64,000 bases of DNA from Contendibacter sp031732755 (GCA_031732755.1 JAVMKI010000073.1:10348-74347); one strand, 5' to 3'. Counted from the stretch's first letter, positions 18,116 through 26,953 are shown. Made by a program: numbers and translations. The notes: a model not told the origin generated them from the sequence alone.

Positions 18116-18949
18116 TCAGGGAACGCCGGTGGGCCGCGAGATGGGATAGACGTCGAAGCGGGTATTGGGCGCGGTGATCTGGAAGCCGGGCGGCGGCCCG
18201 GCCAGCGGCGGCGCGCGCCGAGGTCGTTTCACCACCACCCGCCGATGGGCGCAGGCCAAGGCGACGGCGAGCAGTTCCGGCGCATCGTTGTCGTCCCCAG
18301 TCAGTTGCCGTAGCAGACGCATGTCTTTCCCGGCTAGCGCTGTTTTCTGGCGGGGTGGATACATCGGGTCCAGATAGACGACATCCGGTCGCTGGTCTTC
18401 CGCGAGTCGTGGCAAGTAGTCCCGTCCGTCCGCCACGATCAGGCGGAGCCGTTCCGCCACCAGTGGACCAAGGTCCGGGATATCGGCGGCGCGCTCCAGA
18501 CCGTCGCGCAGCAGGGCGGCGATGAGGGGAGAACGCTCCACCAACCGCACCACGCAACCCAGGCAGGCCAATACGAAGGCGTCGCGGCCCAACCCGGCGG
18601 TGACGTCCACCACGGTTGGCGCCGCGCCGTGCTTGAGCCCCACCGCGCGCGCTAGCGGTTGATTGCGCCCACCCCCGAACCGACGTCGGTGAGCGACCGC
18701 GCCCGCCGCGAAATCGGCATAGACCGGGCCGGGTGCTCCCGGCCCCAGTTCCCGCAACTCCAGCCGCTCCGGCGTCACCACCAGCAGGTGAGTAAAACCG
18801 TCCGGGCTGGACTCGGAAACCAAGGGCACTTCCAGCGCCGCGGCCAGAGCAGCCGTGATCTTCGAGTCGGCGGTGGACTCGCGGGTTATCGCGATGCGGA
18901 AGGAGATAGCGGGATGCGTATGCGTAACGGTCGGGGTCATGAACGACAT
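18116..18949 (-). CDS. rsmJ: 16S rRNA (guanine-1516-N2) methyltransferase RsmJ
   Basis: RsmJ methylates G1516 of 16S rRNA. The 277-residue protein contains the signature 'VVDVTAGLGRDAFVLACLG', an SAM-binding motif I, 'VRLVERSPLIAALLRDGL', the RLIVADGRDYL strand, and the catalytic-type YLDPMYPP motif, followed by 'VVKRPRRAPPLAG'. This set is specific to the RsmJ (YhiQ) family. ATGs at 18949 and 18940 are both possible. The phasin gene lies upstream in the same direction, 39 bp away. Confidence 0.93.
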   Translation of the reverse strand: MSFMTPTVTHTHPAISFRIAITRESTADSKITAALAAALEVPLVSESSPDGFTHLLVVTPERLELRELGPGAPGPVYADFAAGAVAHRRRFGGGRNQPLARAVGLKHGAAPTVVDVTAGLGRDAFVLACLGCVVRLVERSPLIAALLRDGLERAADIPDLGPLVAERLRLIVADGRDYLPRLAEDQRPDVVYLDPMYPPRQKTALAGKDMRLLRQLTGDDNDAPELLAVALACAHRRVVVKRPRRAPPLAGPPPGFQITAPNTRFDVYPISRPTGVP

Positions 18950-18988
18950 TGCCCCGCGCGCGGGGCAATGCAGTCGGCTAGCGGAAAA

Positions 18989-19342
18989 TCACGCGGCCTT
19001 GGACAGCGTCGTTTCCAACGTGGTTTGGGTCAGTCCGTCTATATCGGTTTTGAGGCGCGTGGCCATGTTGGACATGATTCGGACATCGTTGATCAGCTTG
19101 CGCTGGAGCGTCTGGGCGATTTCCGTCTGGCGCTTGCAAAAGTCCTGCAAGCTTTCCAGATCGGTGATTTCGGCGGCGGCCCGGAGTTGATTGATGCCGA
19201 TGTCGAAATAGGCTTTCAGCGAGTTCATCTGGAATACCAGAATCTTTTCCACGTTTTCGATGAACAGTTTGTTGGCCTTGATCACGGGCTCCGGCAAGGC
19301 GGGCGGAGATTCCAGGGGTTTATTGAATAAATTGACAACCAT
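18989..19342 (-). CDS. Phasin family protein (PHA granule-associated)
   Basis: A 117-residue, largely helical protein with the Phasin_2-type pattern: 'VIKANKLFIENVEKILVFQMNSLKAYFDIGINQLRAAAEI', then 'LQDFCKRQTEIAQTLQRKLINDVRIMSNMAT'. Phasins coat PHA granules and limit their size. It belongs functionally with the phaC gene 8 kb away. The ATG at 19342 has GAGGAA 7 nt upstream and begins MVVNLFNKP. The longer frame to 19378 has no better site. One gene copy is in the window. Confidence 0.85.
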   Translation of the reverse strand: MVVNLFNKPLESPPALPEPVIKANKLFIENVEKILVFQMNSLKAYFDIGINQLRAAAEITDLESLQDFCKRQTEIAQTLQRKLINDVRIMSNMATRLKTDIDGLTQTTLETTLSKAA

Positions 19343-19566
19343 AGCGGCTTCCTCGTCGAGTGGCATGATTTGCTGCATTGCAATATAGCGTGCTTGATGT
19401 TGCGGCGCAACATACAGGAGGATTTATTTTTATCGGGACGCGGACGGCAAATCGGCACCCACGGAAAATTCACCATGTGAAATTGGCCGCCTGGACTATT
19501 ATTAAATTTGATGGAACAAGACATGGCTTTCGGACAACGCGGTGACGCGGATAGCGGAGCGAAACC

Positions 19567-20538
19567 TTGAGCATCATAACGACTCCTGAACTCATTGGGC
19601 GATGGCGCGGCGATGATTCGATTTCCCATCACGACATCGGGCCGCGCGCGCGCGCGCCCCGGTTGGCTCTGGTGGCGGACTTGCGAGGCCAGGAACTCAA
19701 CGGCATGTTTGTGTTATCGCGGTTGGCGGCGTTTCTGCGGGATATCGAGGCGGGCCGACGGCGGGATTTACAGTTGCGTGAGCGGGTGCTGGTGATCCCC
19801 TCGGTCGGCAATGCCGTGGAAACGCGGGGAATGCGCATTCAACAGGCCGCGTGGTCGCGGTGGGCCATGACCGAGGTGGTGGCGGCGGTGACCCAGGCGG
19901 CCTATTACCGGGTCGCGATTCACCCCAGCCCGGACGTCGAGGAGATGCCACAAGTACGGTTGTACGCGCCCAACGACGACGAACGGGCCAGCGCCTGTTT
20001 ATTCGGGTTGCCGGCGGTGATCGAACGACCGTTTGAACCGGACGACGTGCCCACGCTGGTGCGGACCTGGCGGCTGTGCGGCGGCGAAAATTTCGCGCTG
20101 CAAGCCGGGCAGGCCAGCAGCTTGCAGACCGCGCATTGTGAAAGCCTGTTTCATGCCCTGGTGGCCTTCCTGGATCGGACGGGCATCGTCAGCGGCTTGC
20201 GGCTGGCGGATGAAGAGGAAGAGTTGGGGTATTTCAATCTGCATCAGGTTTTCGTGGTGCTGGCCGAACAGTCGGGCATCTTCTCCTCGCACCAAGAGGT
20301 GGGGCGCTGGGTCCAGGCGGGCGAAGAACTGGGCCAGGTCTACGACGGGCTTACCGGTGGCGAACGGGTGCGGATGGTCGCGCCGGTCGCGGGCTTGCTG
20401 GCGAGCTTGCGTCGGCAACCACTGCTGCGGGAGGGCGATCTGGTGGCGCGGATTCTGACGCCCGCCCGGACGGTTCGGCGCGAACGGCCACGGTTGTGGG
20501 GAGAACGGCATGGACGACGGGCAGGATTTCGATCCTGA
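19567..20538 (+). CDS. Succinylglutamate desuccinylase/aspartoacylase-like protein with altered zinc motif
   Basis: The 323-residue protein follows the AstE/aspartoacylase (M14-like) layout. It has an N-terminal catalytic-type domain, then a C-terminal beta-rich 'lipoyl-like' domain (about 225-305; 'GIFSSHQEVGRWVQAGEELGQVYDGLTGG'). In active members the first zinc site reads H-G-x-E-x-N-G. Here it reads RGQELNG, with R40 in place of the histidine, while E43 and N45 remain. H119 in VAIHPSPD may be the third ligand. The IPSVGN...R segment is kept. Deacylase activity is therefore doubtful. The TTG at 19567 has GGAG 7 nt upstream. The pcm ATG lies inside its 3' end (29-nt overlap), so the two are coupled. 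Confidence 0.7.
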   Translation: MSIITTPELIGRWRGDDSISHHDIGPRARAPRLALVADLRGQELNGMFVLSRLAAFLRDIEAGRRRDLQLRERVLVIPSVGNAVETRGMRIQQAAWSRWAMTEVVAAVTQAAYYRVAIHPSPDVEEMPQVRLYAPNDDERASACLFGLPAVIERPFEPDDVPTLVRTWRLCGGENFALQAGQASSLQTAHCESLFHALVAFLDRTGIVSGLRLADEEEELGYFNLHQVFVVLAEQSGIFSSHQEVGRWVQAGEELGQVYDGLTGGERVRMVAPVAGLLASLRRQPLLREGDLVARILTPARTVRRERPRLWGERHGRRAGFRS

Positions 20539-21229
20539 GATTCCGCGACGGCGCCTGTTGGCGCGGGTGGTCGCCGAGGCCCGCGAAACCGGCGAGATGA
20601 CCGGCTGTCCGACCCTGAGCGAACAGGTGCTGAAGGCGTTGGCAACGGTTCCCCGACATTGCTTCGTGCCAGCGGCGCAACGGGATTGGGCCTACGCCGA
20701 CATGCCGCTGCCGATTGGGCGCGACCAGACCATTTCCCAGCCGTTCATCGTGGCGCTGATGACCGAGTTGCTGGAGCTCGAACCGAACGCCGTGGTGCTG
20801 GAAATCGGTACGGGGTCGGGTTATCAGACGGCGGTGCTGGCCCGGTTGGCGCGGTGGGTGTACTCGGTGGAGCGGATCCCCGAACTGGCCGAAACCGCCG
20901 GCAATCGCTTGCGGGAACTGGGATACGACAACGTGACGATCCGAGTCGCCGATGGGGGCCTGGGCTGGGAAGAACACGCGCTGTTCGATGCTGTCATCGT
21001 CACGGCGGCGGCGGCGGAAATCCCACCGGCGCTGACGCGGCAACTGAAGCCAGGCGGACGACTGGTCGTACCGGTGGGCCTGCCGGGCCATACGCAAGAT
21101 CTACGCCTGCTGCGCAAGGACGAGCAAGGCGTAACCCACGGTCGCAGCGTGTTGCCGGTGGTGTTCGTGCCGCTGGATATTTCGGGCGTTTGGGACCGCG
21201 CCGATGCCGTTGGCTGCCCTTGTTCTTGA
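20510..21229 (+). CDS. pcm: Protein-L-isoaspartate O-methyltransferase with an IS-derived C-terminus
   Basis: Pcm repairs isoaspartyl residues in aged proteins using SAM. The 239-residue product has 'IGRDQTISQPFIVALMTELL', motif I VLEIGTGSGYQTAVLA, post-I VYSVERIPELAE, 'DGGLGWEEHALFDAVIVTAAA' and LKPGGRLVVPVG. The family normally ends a few residues after the FVPL strand. Here L222 (codon at 21173-21175) is followed by 17 residues that are simply the antisense reading of a transposase fragment. An insertion or deletion thus replaced the original stop. The core is intact, so activity is plausible. Its ATG overlaps the previous gene by 29 nt. Confidence 0.9.
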   Translation: MDDGQDFDPEIPRRRLLARVVAEARETGEMTGCPTLSEQVLKALATVPRHCFVPAAQRDWAYADMPLPIGRDQTISQPFIVALMTELLELEPNAVVLEIGTGSGYQTAVLARLARWVYSVERIPELAETAGNRLRELGYDNVTIRVADGGLGWEEHALFDAVIVTAAAAEIPPALTRQLKPGGRLVVPVGLPGHTQDLRLLRKDEQGVTHGRSVLPVVFVPLDISGVWDRADAVGCPCS

Positions 21230-21890
21230 TGCGCACGCGACAGCCTTTCGGCAACGTCCGGCGGGGACGGCCCCGTTTTCCGGTCCGCACCGTCTGGGCA
21301 CAGAGTTCGAACAAGGCGTTGCCATAGCGGCGCTCCCCGTCGGAGAGAAAGGTCGTGTCCTGGGTCCGCCGCGTATGCGCGGCAACCGATTTCATGACCT
21401 TTTTGAACAACGTGGCGTCTTTGCGACCGCACTGCTGATCCACCAGAAACCGGCTCGCCCGTTCCAAGATGATGACCGTCCAGCCGGTCGATTCCGCAGG
21501 GTCGACCCGTTGACCGACCACCGTGTGGACCTCATCCCCTTCAAACGTCAGCCGAATGAAGGTCTGGCACAACCCGTAGAGCATCAGCGTGGATTTCATC
21601 CCGCCAAACCGGCGTTCCCACTCGGCAATCGTGTTCTTGTGCGTTCCCAGAATCCGCGCCGTCGCCCGCTGCCCCAGCCCTTCTCCCCGCAACCGCAGCG
21701 CCGCCGCCACTTTGCTGATCGGCGTCTTGATGCCGCGCATCGGGGTGCCCGTCGTCTCCGAAAACACCTCCCCGCAGGCCGTGCAGGCGCGAAGGCTTCA
21801 GGTCCCGTTGTGAACCGTCTCGTAGTGACCGTGACCGGCCGTGTTACGGGAGCCGCAGGTCGGGCAAACCGGAATCGTCAGCGTCTTCAT
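21176..21890 (-). pseudogene. Decayed IS1-like transposase (internal opal codon, truncated 3' end)
   Basis: Reading from the ATG at 21890, the first 30 codons give a zinc-ribbon half (CPTCGSRNTAGHGHYE). A TGA sits at 21798-21800, followed in the same frame by the second half (CTACGEVFSETTG) and a helix-turn-helix (RATARILGTHKNTIAEWER). A DDE-type catalytic domain then starts with 'DEVHTVVG'. This is the InsA/InsB arrangement of IS1-like elements. The frame stays transposase-like through 'IKNKGSQRHRRGPKRPKY' and then turns into antisense pcm at about 21175, so the catalytic C-terminus is gone. With a stop at codon 31 and no C-terminus, it cannot transpose. I could not identify terminal inverted repeats or a target duplication. 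Confidence 0.8.
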
Positions 21891-22028
21891 CGTTCCAGTA
21901 GAACTCGCCTAACGTCCAGACACAAGGGCATATCCAATGGTTTGAGCCCAGTGCCCACATAGCGTGACGGCGGCGAAATTCCGTATTTGGCCTCGGGGCG
22001 TGGCGGACGGATTTTGGCGGGGAATCCA

Positions 22029-23561
22029 TCAGACCGGGTCCCGCCGATGCCGTGTCTGGCGGATGGACAAAGCGGTGGTGGGAGGTGATCCGGCGGAACT
22101 CCGGGGCGGGTTGGGACGCTCCGGTCGTAAAAACGCCGGATAACCTTTCGCGCCGCTGTCCCCATGATCCGCCGCCAACGCCGCGCGCGCCGTGGGTTCA
22201 GCGACGCCGAGCGTCTCAACCAGACCCCGATACAGCAGGTCGAACAGGCGTTCCAGGGCGAACTGGTGGGTTTGGCCCGTGGTGGCGAACAGCCAGTCGC
22301 TGAACGCCATGAACCGCCCGAACGGATCGTCGCCCAGCAACAGCGGGCGGCTGTGACGGAAGCGCCCGGAGTTGCCGATCAAATCCCAGTAGCGGGCGAA
22401 GCGCTCCAGGCGGCGCATCGTGGCGAAATCGAGGTGTTTTGCACAGAGCAGGTTGTAGGGCGGCTGTGGGTTGTAGCGCAGTTCGAAGGCGGCGGCATGG
22501 CGGGCAATGGGCGCGCCGCGCAGTCGCTTCAAGATGCCGACCTGGATTTCATGCGGGTCGAGGGCGATCAGTTGGTTGAAGCCGGCGGCAAAGCTAACCA
22601 AGTCCTCGCTTGGCAGCCCGGCGATCAGATCGGCGTGTAGGTGCGCGTGGGTGTTTTGCCGCAACCAGCGCAGATTCTCCACGGTTTTGCGGTGGTCCTG
22701 CTTGCGGCGGATGAGGGCTTGCACGGCGGGATTGAAGGTTTGCACGCCGATCTCGAATTGCAGCGCGCCCGGCGGAAACCGCGCGATGCGGACCTTGAGC
22801 GGTTCCGGCAGATGGTCGGGGATCAACTCGAAATGCAGGAACAGCCGCTCGTCCAGTCGCTCCAGAAAGAAATCCAGAATCCGCGCGCCGACCTTGGCGT
22901 TGAGATTGAAGGTGCGGTCCACGAACTTGAAATGGCGCACGCCGCGCTCGTGAAGCCGTTGCAGCTCGACGAGAAACGGCTCCAGCGGAAACGGCCAAGC
23001 CGTTTGATCCAGCGCCGACAGGCAGAATTCGCATTGGAATGGACAACCGCGCGAGGCTTCAACGTAGATCAGACGGTGGGCGATGTCTTCATCGGTATAG
23101 AAGCGGTAGGGCAAGGTGAGTTGATCTAGCGGCGGTGGTTCGGCGGCAATGATTTTTTCCGGCGGTGGATCGCCATTCAGCAAGCGCTGGCAGAGTTGGG
23201 CGAAGGCGAGATCCGCCGGCCCGGTAATCACATAATCCGCCCATTTCACGATCGGCTGTTCCCACCACTCGTGGCTGACTTCCGGCCCACCCAACACGAT
23301 GATGAGGTTCGGACACACGGTCTTGAGCAAAGCCACGACCTGGGCGGTTTCCGCGACGTTCCAGAGATAGACCCCGAAACCGATGATGCGCGGCTGTTCG
23401 GCGAGCAGCGCTTCGGCGATGTCCAGCGGGCGCTGGGTGATGATGAATTCGCGCAGGGCGGCGTCGGCTTGCAATTCCCCAAGATTGGCGAACAGATAAC
23501 GCAGCCCGAAAGCGGGGTGGAAATAACGCGCGTTGAGCGTCGAGAGCAGGATAGACGGCAT
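22029..23561 (-). CDS. B12-binding domain radical SAM protein (DUF4080 type)
   Basis: A 510-residue enzyme. It has an N-terminal Rossmann-like cobalamin-binding domain (residues 1-140; 'IIGFGVYLWNVAETAQVVALLK', 'VLGGPEVSHEW'), then a radical SAM barrel with the cluster motif C173-x3-C177-x2-C180 (GCPFQCEFC). A DUF4080-type C-terminal domain follows. The barrel also shows 'FEIGVQTFNP' and 'HADLIAGLP'. The substrate of this subgroup is unknown. The window's own cobalamin operon could supply cofactor. The last 40 residues are Pro/Arg-rich and lie beside the degraded IS element, so the C-terminus may have been changed by it. Start ATG at 23561. Confidence 0.85.
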   Translation of the reverse strand: MPSILLSTLNARYFHPAFGLRYLFANLGELQADAALREFIITQRPLDIAEALLAEQPRIIGFGVYLWNVAETAQVVALLKTVCPNLIIVLGGPEVSHEWWEQPIVKWADYVITGPADLAFAQLCQRLLNGDPPPEKIIAAEPPPLDQLTLPYRFYTDEDIAHRLIYVEASRGCPFQCEFCLSALDQTAWPFPLEPFLVELQRLHERGVRHFKFVDRTFNLNAKVGARILDFFLERLDERLFLHFELIPDHLPEPLKVRIARFPPGALQFEIGVQTFNPAVQALIRRKQDHRKTVENLRWLRQNTHAHLHADLIAGLPSEDLVSFAAGFNQLIALDPHEIQVGILKRLRGAPIARHAAAFELRYNPQPPYNLLCAKHLDFATMRRLERFARYWDLIGNSGRFRHSRPLLLGDDPFGRFMAFSDWLFATTGQTHQFALERLFDLLYRGLVETLGVAEPTARAALAADHGDSGAKGYPAFLRPERPNPPRSSAGSPPTTALSIRQTRHRRDPV

Positions 23562-23590
23562 GACACCCTAACGGGAACTTCGAGAGGTCC

Positions 23591-24826
23591 TCAGACGAGC
23601 ACCTCCGCGCAAGCGGGATGACCGAGAAACCCGGTCGGACTGGCGGTCAATCCATAAGCCCCGGACTGGAACACCACGATCAAATCGCCAACCCCGGCTT
23701 TCGCCAGTTCCATCCGCTCGGCCAGGATGTCCAGCGGCGTGCACAGCGGCCCGACCACCGTCACCACTTCCCGTTCGGTTCCCACCACCCGGTTGCCGAC
23801 CACGACTGGATAATTCTTGCGGATCACCTGGCCAAAATTGCCAGAAGCCGCCAGGTGATGGTGTAAACCGCCGTCGGTGATTAGAAAGGTATGGCCACGC
23901 GAGACCTTGCGGTCCACGACCTCGGCCACGTAAATCCCCGCTTCACCGACTAAATACCGACCTAGTTCCAGCACCACCCGCGTTTCCGGCAGCCGTGCCT
24001 TCACGATCGGCAGCCAGCGCTTCAGGTTGGCGGCGATGGATTGCAGATCCAGCGGGGTGTCGCCGGGGAAGTAGGGAATGCCGAAGCCTCCGCCGATGTT
24101 CAACACCCGCACCGGTCCCGGCGCATCGTCCGCCAGCCGCAGCGCCAATTCGAAGGTGCGGTCGTGAGCCTCGATGATGGCCGCCGCGCGCAGATTCTGC
24201 GAACCGGAGAAGATGTGGAAGCCCTGAAAATCCAGCTTTAGCGCGTCGATTCGTTGCAGCAGCGCCGGTGTCTGTTCGGCGTCCACCCCGAACGGCTTGG
24301 GGCCGCCGCCCATCTTCATCCCGGAGGCTTTCAGCTCGAAGTCCGGGTTGACCCGCACCGCGACTTGAGGACGCCGGCCCGATTCTTGCCCCAGTCGGAC
24401 GACGGTTTCCAGTTGGCCGACGGATTCCAGATTGATCACGATACCGGCGGCGATGGCGGCGGCCAGTTCCCTTGGACGTTTGCCCGGACCGGCGAAGCTG
24501 ATCCGGGTCGGTTCCATGCCGGTATCCAAGGCGACCTTTAACTCGCCGAGCGAGGCGACATCCAGTCCATCGACCAGATTGGCCATGTGCTGCACCAACA
24601 CCGGCATTGGATTGGCCTTGACGGCATAATGCAATTCGACAGCGGCCGGCAGTGCGCGGCGCAGCAACGCTACTCGCTCATCCAGCACCCGCCGGTCGTA
24701 GGCATAAAACGGCGTTTGGCCAACCCGCGCCGCCAGTTGAGTCAATGGCATCCCACCGATCCACAGGCAGTCTTCCTTCACCGGGAACGAACTCATCGAC
24801 CAATGGTTGGGACGTGCGGCAATCAT
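23591..24826 (-). CDS. PLP-dependent decarboxylase, exosortase A-associated type
   Basis: A fold-type III PLP enzyme of 411 residues related to diaminopimelate/ornithine decarboxylases. The PLP lysine is K70 in LHYAVKANPMPVL. There are also the 'FAGPGKRPRELAAAI' strand, the HIFSGSQ segment, the phosphate-binding GGGFGIPYFPGD and a C-terminal 'GPLCTPLDILAERM' holding the active-site Cys. Its order beside an AMP ligase matches the exosortase A system-associated pair (TIGR03099-type). That system makes exopolysaccharide linked to PEP-CTERM sorting. The start is set at the ATG at 24826; an in-frame upstream extension is low complexity. No exosortase or PEP-CTERM protein is in the window. The exact substrate is unknown. 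Confidence 0.85.
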   Translation of the reverse strand: MIAARPNHWSMSSFPVKEDCLWIGGMPLTQLAARVGQTPFYAYDRRVLDERVALLRRALPAAVELHYAVKANPMPVLVQHMANLVDGLDVASLGELKVALDTGMEPTRISFAGPGKRPRELAAAIAAGIVINLESVGQLETVVRLGQESGRRPQVAVRVNPDFELKASGMKMGGGPKPFGVDAEQTPALLQRIDALKLDFQGFHIFSGSQNLRAAAIIEAHDRTFELALRLADDAPGPVRVLNIGGGFGIPYFPGDTPLDLQSIAANLKRWLPIVKARLPETRVVLELGRYLVGEAGIYVAEVVDRKVSRGHTFLITDGGLHHHLAASGNFGQVIRKNYPVVVGNRVVGTEREVVTVVGPLCTPLDILAERMELAKAGVGDLIVVFQSGAYGLTASPTGFLGHPACAEVLV

Positions 24827-24912
24827 GGAGCAACCCTGGTTTGTGCTGTGAATTTTCTCCCACTGGGTAAGGAGCAGTGGGGGGCAGCGCGCCGGGACGG
24901 TTCGAGCCCTCG

Positions 24913-26505
24913 CTATGGCGGCGGCTCCGGGAACAGCGCGCGCAATTCCTCGACGAGCGCCTTGCGGTCGATCTTGCCGTTGGGGTTGCGCGGCAGATCG
25001 CCGGCGCGGGCGATAACGCGCAAGGGAACCATGAAATTCGGTAGATGCTGTTTGCAATGGGCGATCAGCGCGTTCTCACTCAATGTCTCTCGCAGCGGTT
25101 TGATCACCGCGACGATGGCTTGGCCCAGCGTTGGATGTGGAATCCCCAGCGCCGCCGCTTCCGCCACTTGACCGCTGCCGTAGAGGATTTCCTCGACCTC
25201 GGTGGGGCTGACCCGATAGCCGGAGGTCTTGATCATGTCATCCTTGCGGCCAATGAAATACAGGAAGCCCTCCTCGTCCGTCCGCGCGGTGTCCCCGGAC
25301 CACACCGCCAGTTCCGGCAACGGCAGGCCGGGAAGCTGGCCAGGCGCGGGCCGGAACCGTTCGGCGGTCTTGACCGGATCGTTCCAGTAGCCGAGCGCCA
25401 CCAACGAACCGCGATGCACCAGTTCGCCGGGTTCACCGGGCGCGCAGGGTGCGCCGTCGTCGCGCACGACCAGAATTTCGGCGTTTGGAATCGCCTTGCC
25501 GATGGAATCGGGGCGACGGTCGATCTCCTCGGGCGGCAAATAGGTGGAGCGGAACGCCTCGGTCAAGCCGTACATTAAATAAGGGGTGGTGTGGGGCAGG
25601 GCGCGGCGCAGGGCCGCCAGCGTGGCGCGCGGCATCGCTCCGCCCGAGTTGGTGAAGTAGCGCAGGCTGGTTGCCGCCGCCTCCGGCCATTCCAGCGGCG
25701 CTAGTTGCACCCACATCGGCGGCACCGCTGCCAGCCCGGTGATGCCCTCGCGGGTGACGGTGTTGATGACGTCGCGCGGCAACAGATAGTCCATCAGTAC
25801 CGCCCGCGCGCCGGCGACAAAGGCAGTGGTGAGCTGACTCAGGCCATAATCGAAGCTGAACGGCAAGACGGCCAGGATGCGGTCGTCGGGTTGGTTGCCC
25901 AAATATTCGGCAACGCTTTGGGCGCCCGTCAGCAGATTGCGATGCGACAACACCACCCCCTTGGGTTTGCCGGTGCTGCCGGAGGTGTAGAGAATGGCGG
26001 CGATGTCCGAGTCAATGATTCGCGCCGGTGCTGGTCCGTTGGGGGTGTCCGACAGCGTCGGCCAGTCGAGGATGCGCCAGGGGCGCGGGCGTTGGGGCGC
26101 GAGCGTGGTGGTGTCGGTCAGCACCAGGGTATGCAAGTCGGGACAATCGGCCAGCGCTGGCTCCAGCAGGGTTGCCCGGTCGCGGGCCGTGACCAGGATT
26201 CGCACGTTGCAGTCACGCAGAATGTAGGCGACCTGCTCGGGTTTCAGCAGGGGATTGATCGGAACGAACACGCCGCCGGCCAGCGCCGCGCCGAACAAGG
26301 CCACGACGGTTTCCAAACGCTTGGGTAAATAGATGGCGACCCGCTCCGCCCGGTTCAAACCCAGGGCCCGCAATCCGCGCCCCACGGTCTGGATTTGCTT
26401 GGCCAGGGCGGCGTAGTCCAGTTGGGACTGTCGATGGGTGATCGCGGTGGCGGCTGGACAGTGGTCCGCCTGTTCGAGGATGAGTTCGTGCAGCAATCTG
26501 GCCAT
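24913..26505 (-). CDS. Acyl-CoA ligase (AMP-forming), exosortase A-associated type
   Basis: A 530-residue ANL-superfamily enzyme. Core motifs are the P-loop YTSGSTGKPKGVVLSH, 'YGLTEAFRSTYLPPEE', the adenylate-binding SGDTARTDEEGFLYFIGRKDD and the C-terminal lysine region NPNGKIDRKAL. Pairing with the downstream decarboxylase and the FRSTYLPPEE signature point to the exosortase A system-associated ligase (TIGR03098-type). It activates an unknown carboxylate. The ATG at 26505 (MARLLHEL) starts at the family's normal N-terminus. The open frame to 26712 would run into the divergent glutaredoxin promoter. Gap to the decarboxylase: 86 bp. Confidence 0.85.
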   Translation of the reverse strand: MARLLHELILEQADHCPAATAITHRQSQLDYAALAKQIQTVGRGLRALGLNRAERVAIYLPKRLETVVALFGAALAGGVFVPINPLLKPEQVAYILRDCNVRILVTARDRATLLEPALADCPDLHTLVLTDTTTLAPQRPRPWRILDWPTLSDTPNGPAPARIIDSDIAAILYTSGSTGKPKGVVLSHRNLLTGAQSVAEYLGNQPDDRILAVLPFSFDYGLSQLTTAFVAGARAVLMDYLLPRDVINTVTREGITGLAAVPPMWVQLAPLEWPEAAATSLRYFTNSGGAMPRATLAALRRALPHTTPYLMYGLTEAFRSTYLPPEEIDRRPDSIGKAIPNAEILVVRDDGAPCAPGEPGELVHRGSLVALGYWNDPVKTAERFRPAPGQLPGLPLPELAVWSGDTARTDEEGFLYFIGRKDDMIKTSGYRVSPTEVEEILYGSGQVAEAAALGIPHPTLGQAIVAVIKPLRETLSENALIAHCKQHLPNFMVPLRVIARAGDLPRNPNGKIDRKALVEELRALFPEPPP

Positions 26506-26622
26506 GCGGAGTTTGAGGGTAAGGGGGTTGGGGGAAGGTATGCACGCTTGCAATCGTGGTAATGATAGTGACTTCCGCGACGGAGGGCACGGGTGTAACG
26601 GATTGGTTTGGGAGACAGTGGT

Positions 26623-26877
26623 ATGAAACGGCCTGATCTTGCACCGCCACTGGTGCTGTACGCCACCAGCGGCTGCCATCTGTGCGAACAGGCGGATAGG
26701 GTGATTCGCCATGCGGTTACCATACCGTTTCGCACAGTGGAAATCACGGACGATGAGTGTTTGTTACGATCTTACGGTATCCGGATTCCCGTGTTGCGCC
26801 GGTTGGATACCGGCGAAGAACTGGATTGGCCTTTCGATGTGGTGGCGGTTCGACGTCTGGCGCTGAGTAGAGAATGA
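26623..26877 (+). CDS. Glutaredoxin-like (DUF836) small redox protein
   Basis: An 84-residue thioredoxin-fold protein with the redox motif C-H-L-C in YATSGCHLCEQADRV, the cis-proline region RIPVLRRLDTGEELDWPF and a C-terminal helix. It matches the short glutaredoxin/DUF836 family, which probably carries out thiol-disulphide exchange in the cytosol. The ATG at 26623 has GGGAG 8 nt upstream. It is divergent from the ligase and lies 76 bp before the TetR regulator. The PsrA-type operator lies between them, so it is not clearly part of the fatty-acid operon. Confidence 0.85.
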   Translation: MKRPDLAPPLVLYATSGCHLCEQADRVIRHAVTIPFRTVEITDDECLLRSYGIRIPVLRRLDTGEELDWPFDVVAVRRLALSRE

Positions 26878-26920
26878 AATAACCAGATTGTGCATTTCTT
26901 TGCAATATACTGTGGGATAA

Positions 26921-26938
26921 TTCAAACAAACGTTTGAA
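26921..26938 (+). promoter_or_regulatory. PsrA-type operator in front of the TetR regulator gene
   Basis: The 18-bp sequence TTCAAACAAACGTTTGAA is a perfect 7-4-7 inverted repeat. Its core CAAAC-N4-GTTTG fits the published PsrA box (C/G-AAAC-N2-4-GTTT-G/C) of Pseudomonas. A TATACT -10-like hexamer lies at 26906-26911, just upstream, and the regulator ATG is at 26954. The site would therefore overlap the transcription start and allow autorepression relieved by long-chain acyl-CoA or fatty acid. No second copy was found before fadL or the FadN-like gene. Confidence 0.75.
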
Positions 26939-26953
26939 ACAGGCCACTTTGGT

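Noticed and set aside
24885..24908. GTTCGAGCCC, a T-arm-like sequence suggesting a tRNA
   Set aside because: No acceptor stem, anticodon arm or CCA-compatible partner is found around it.
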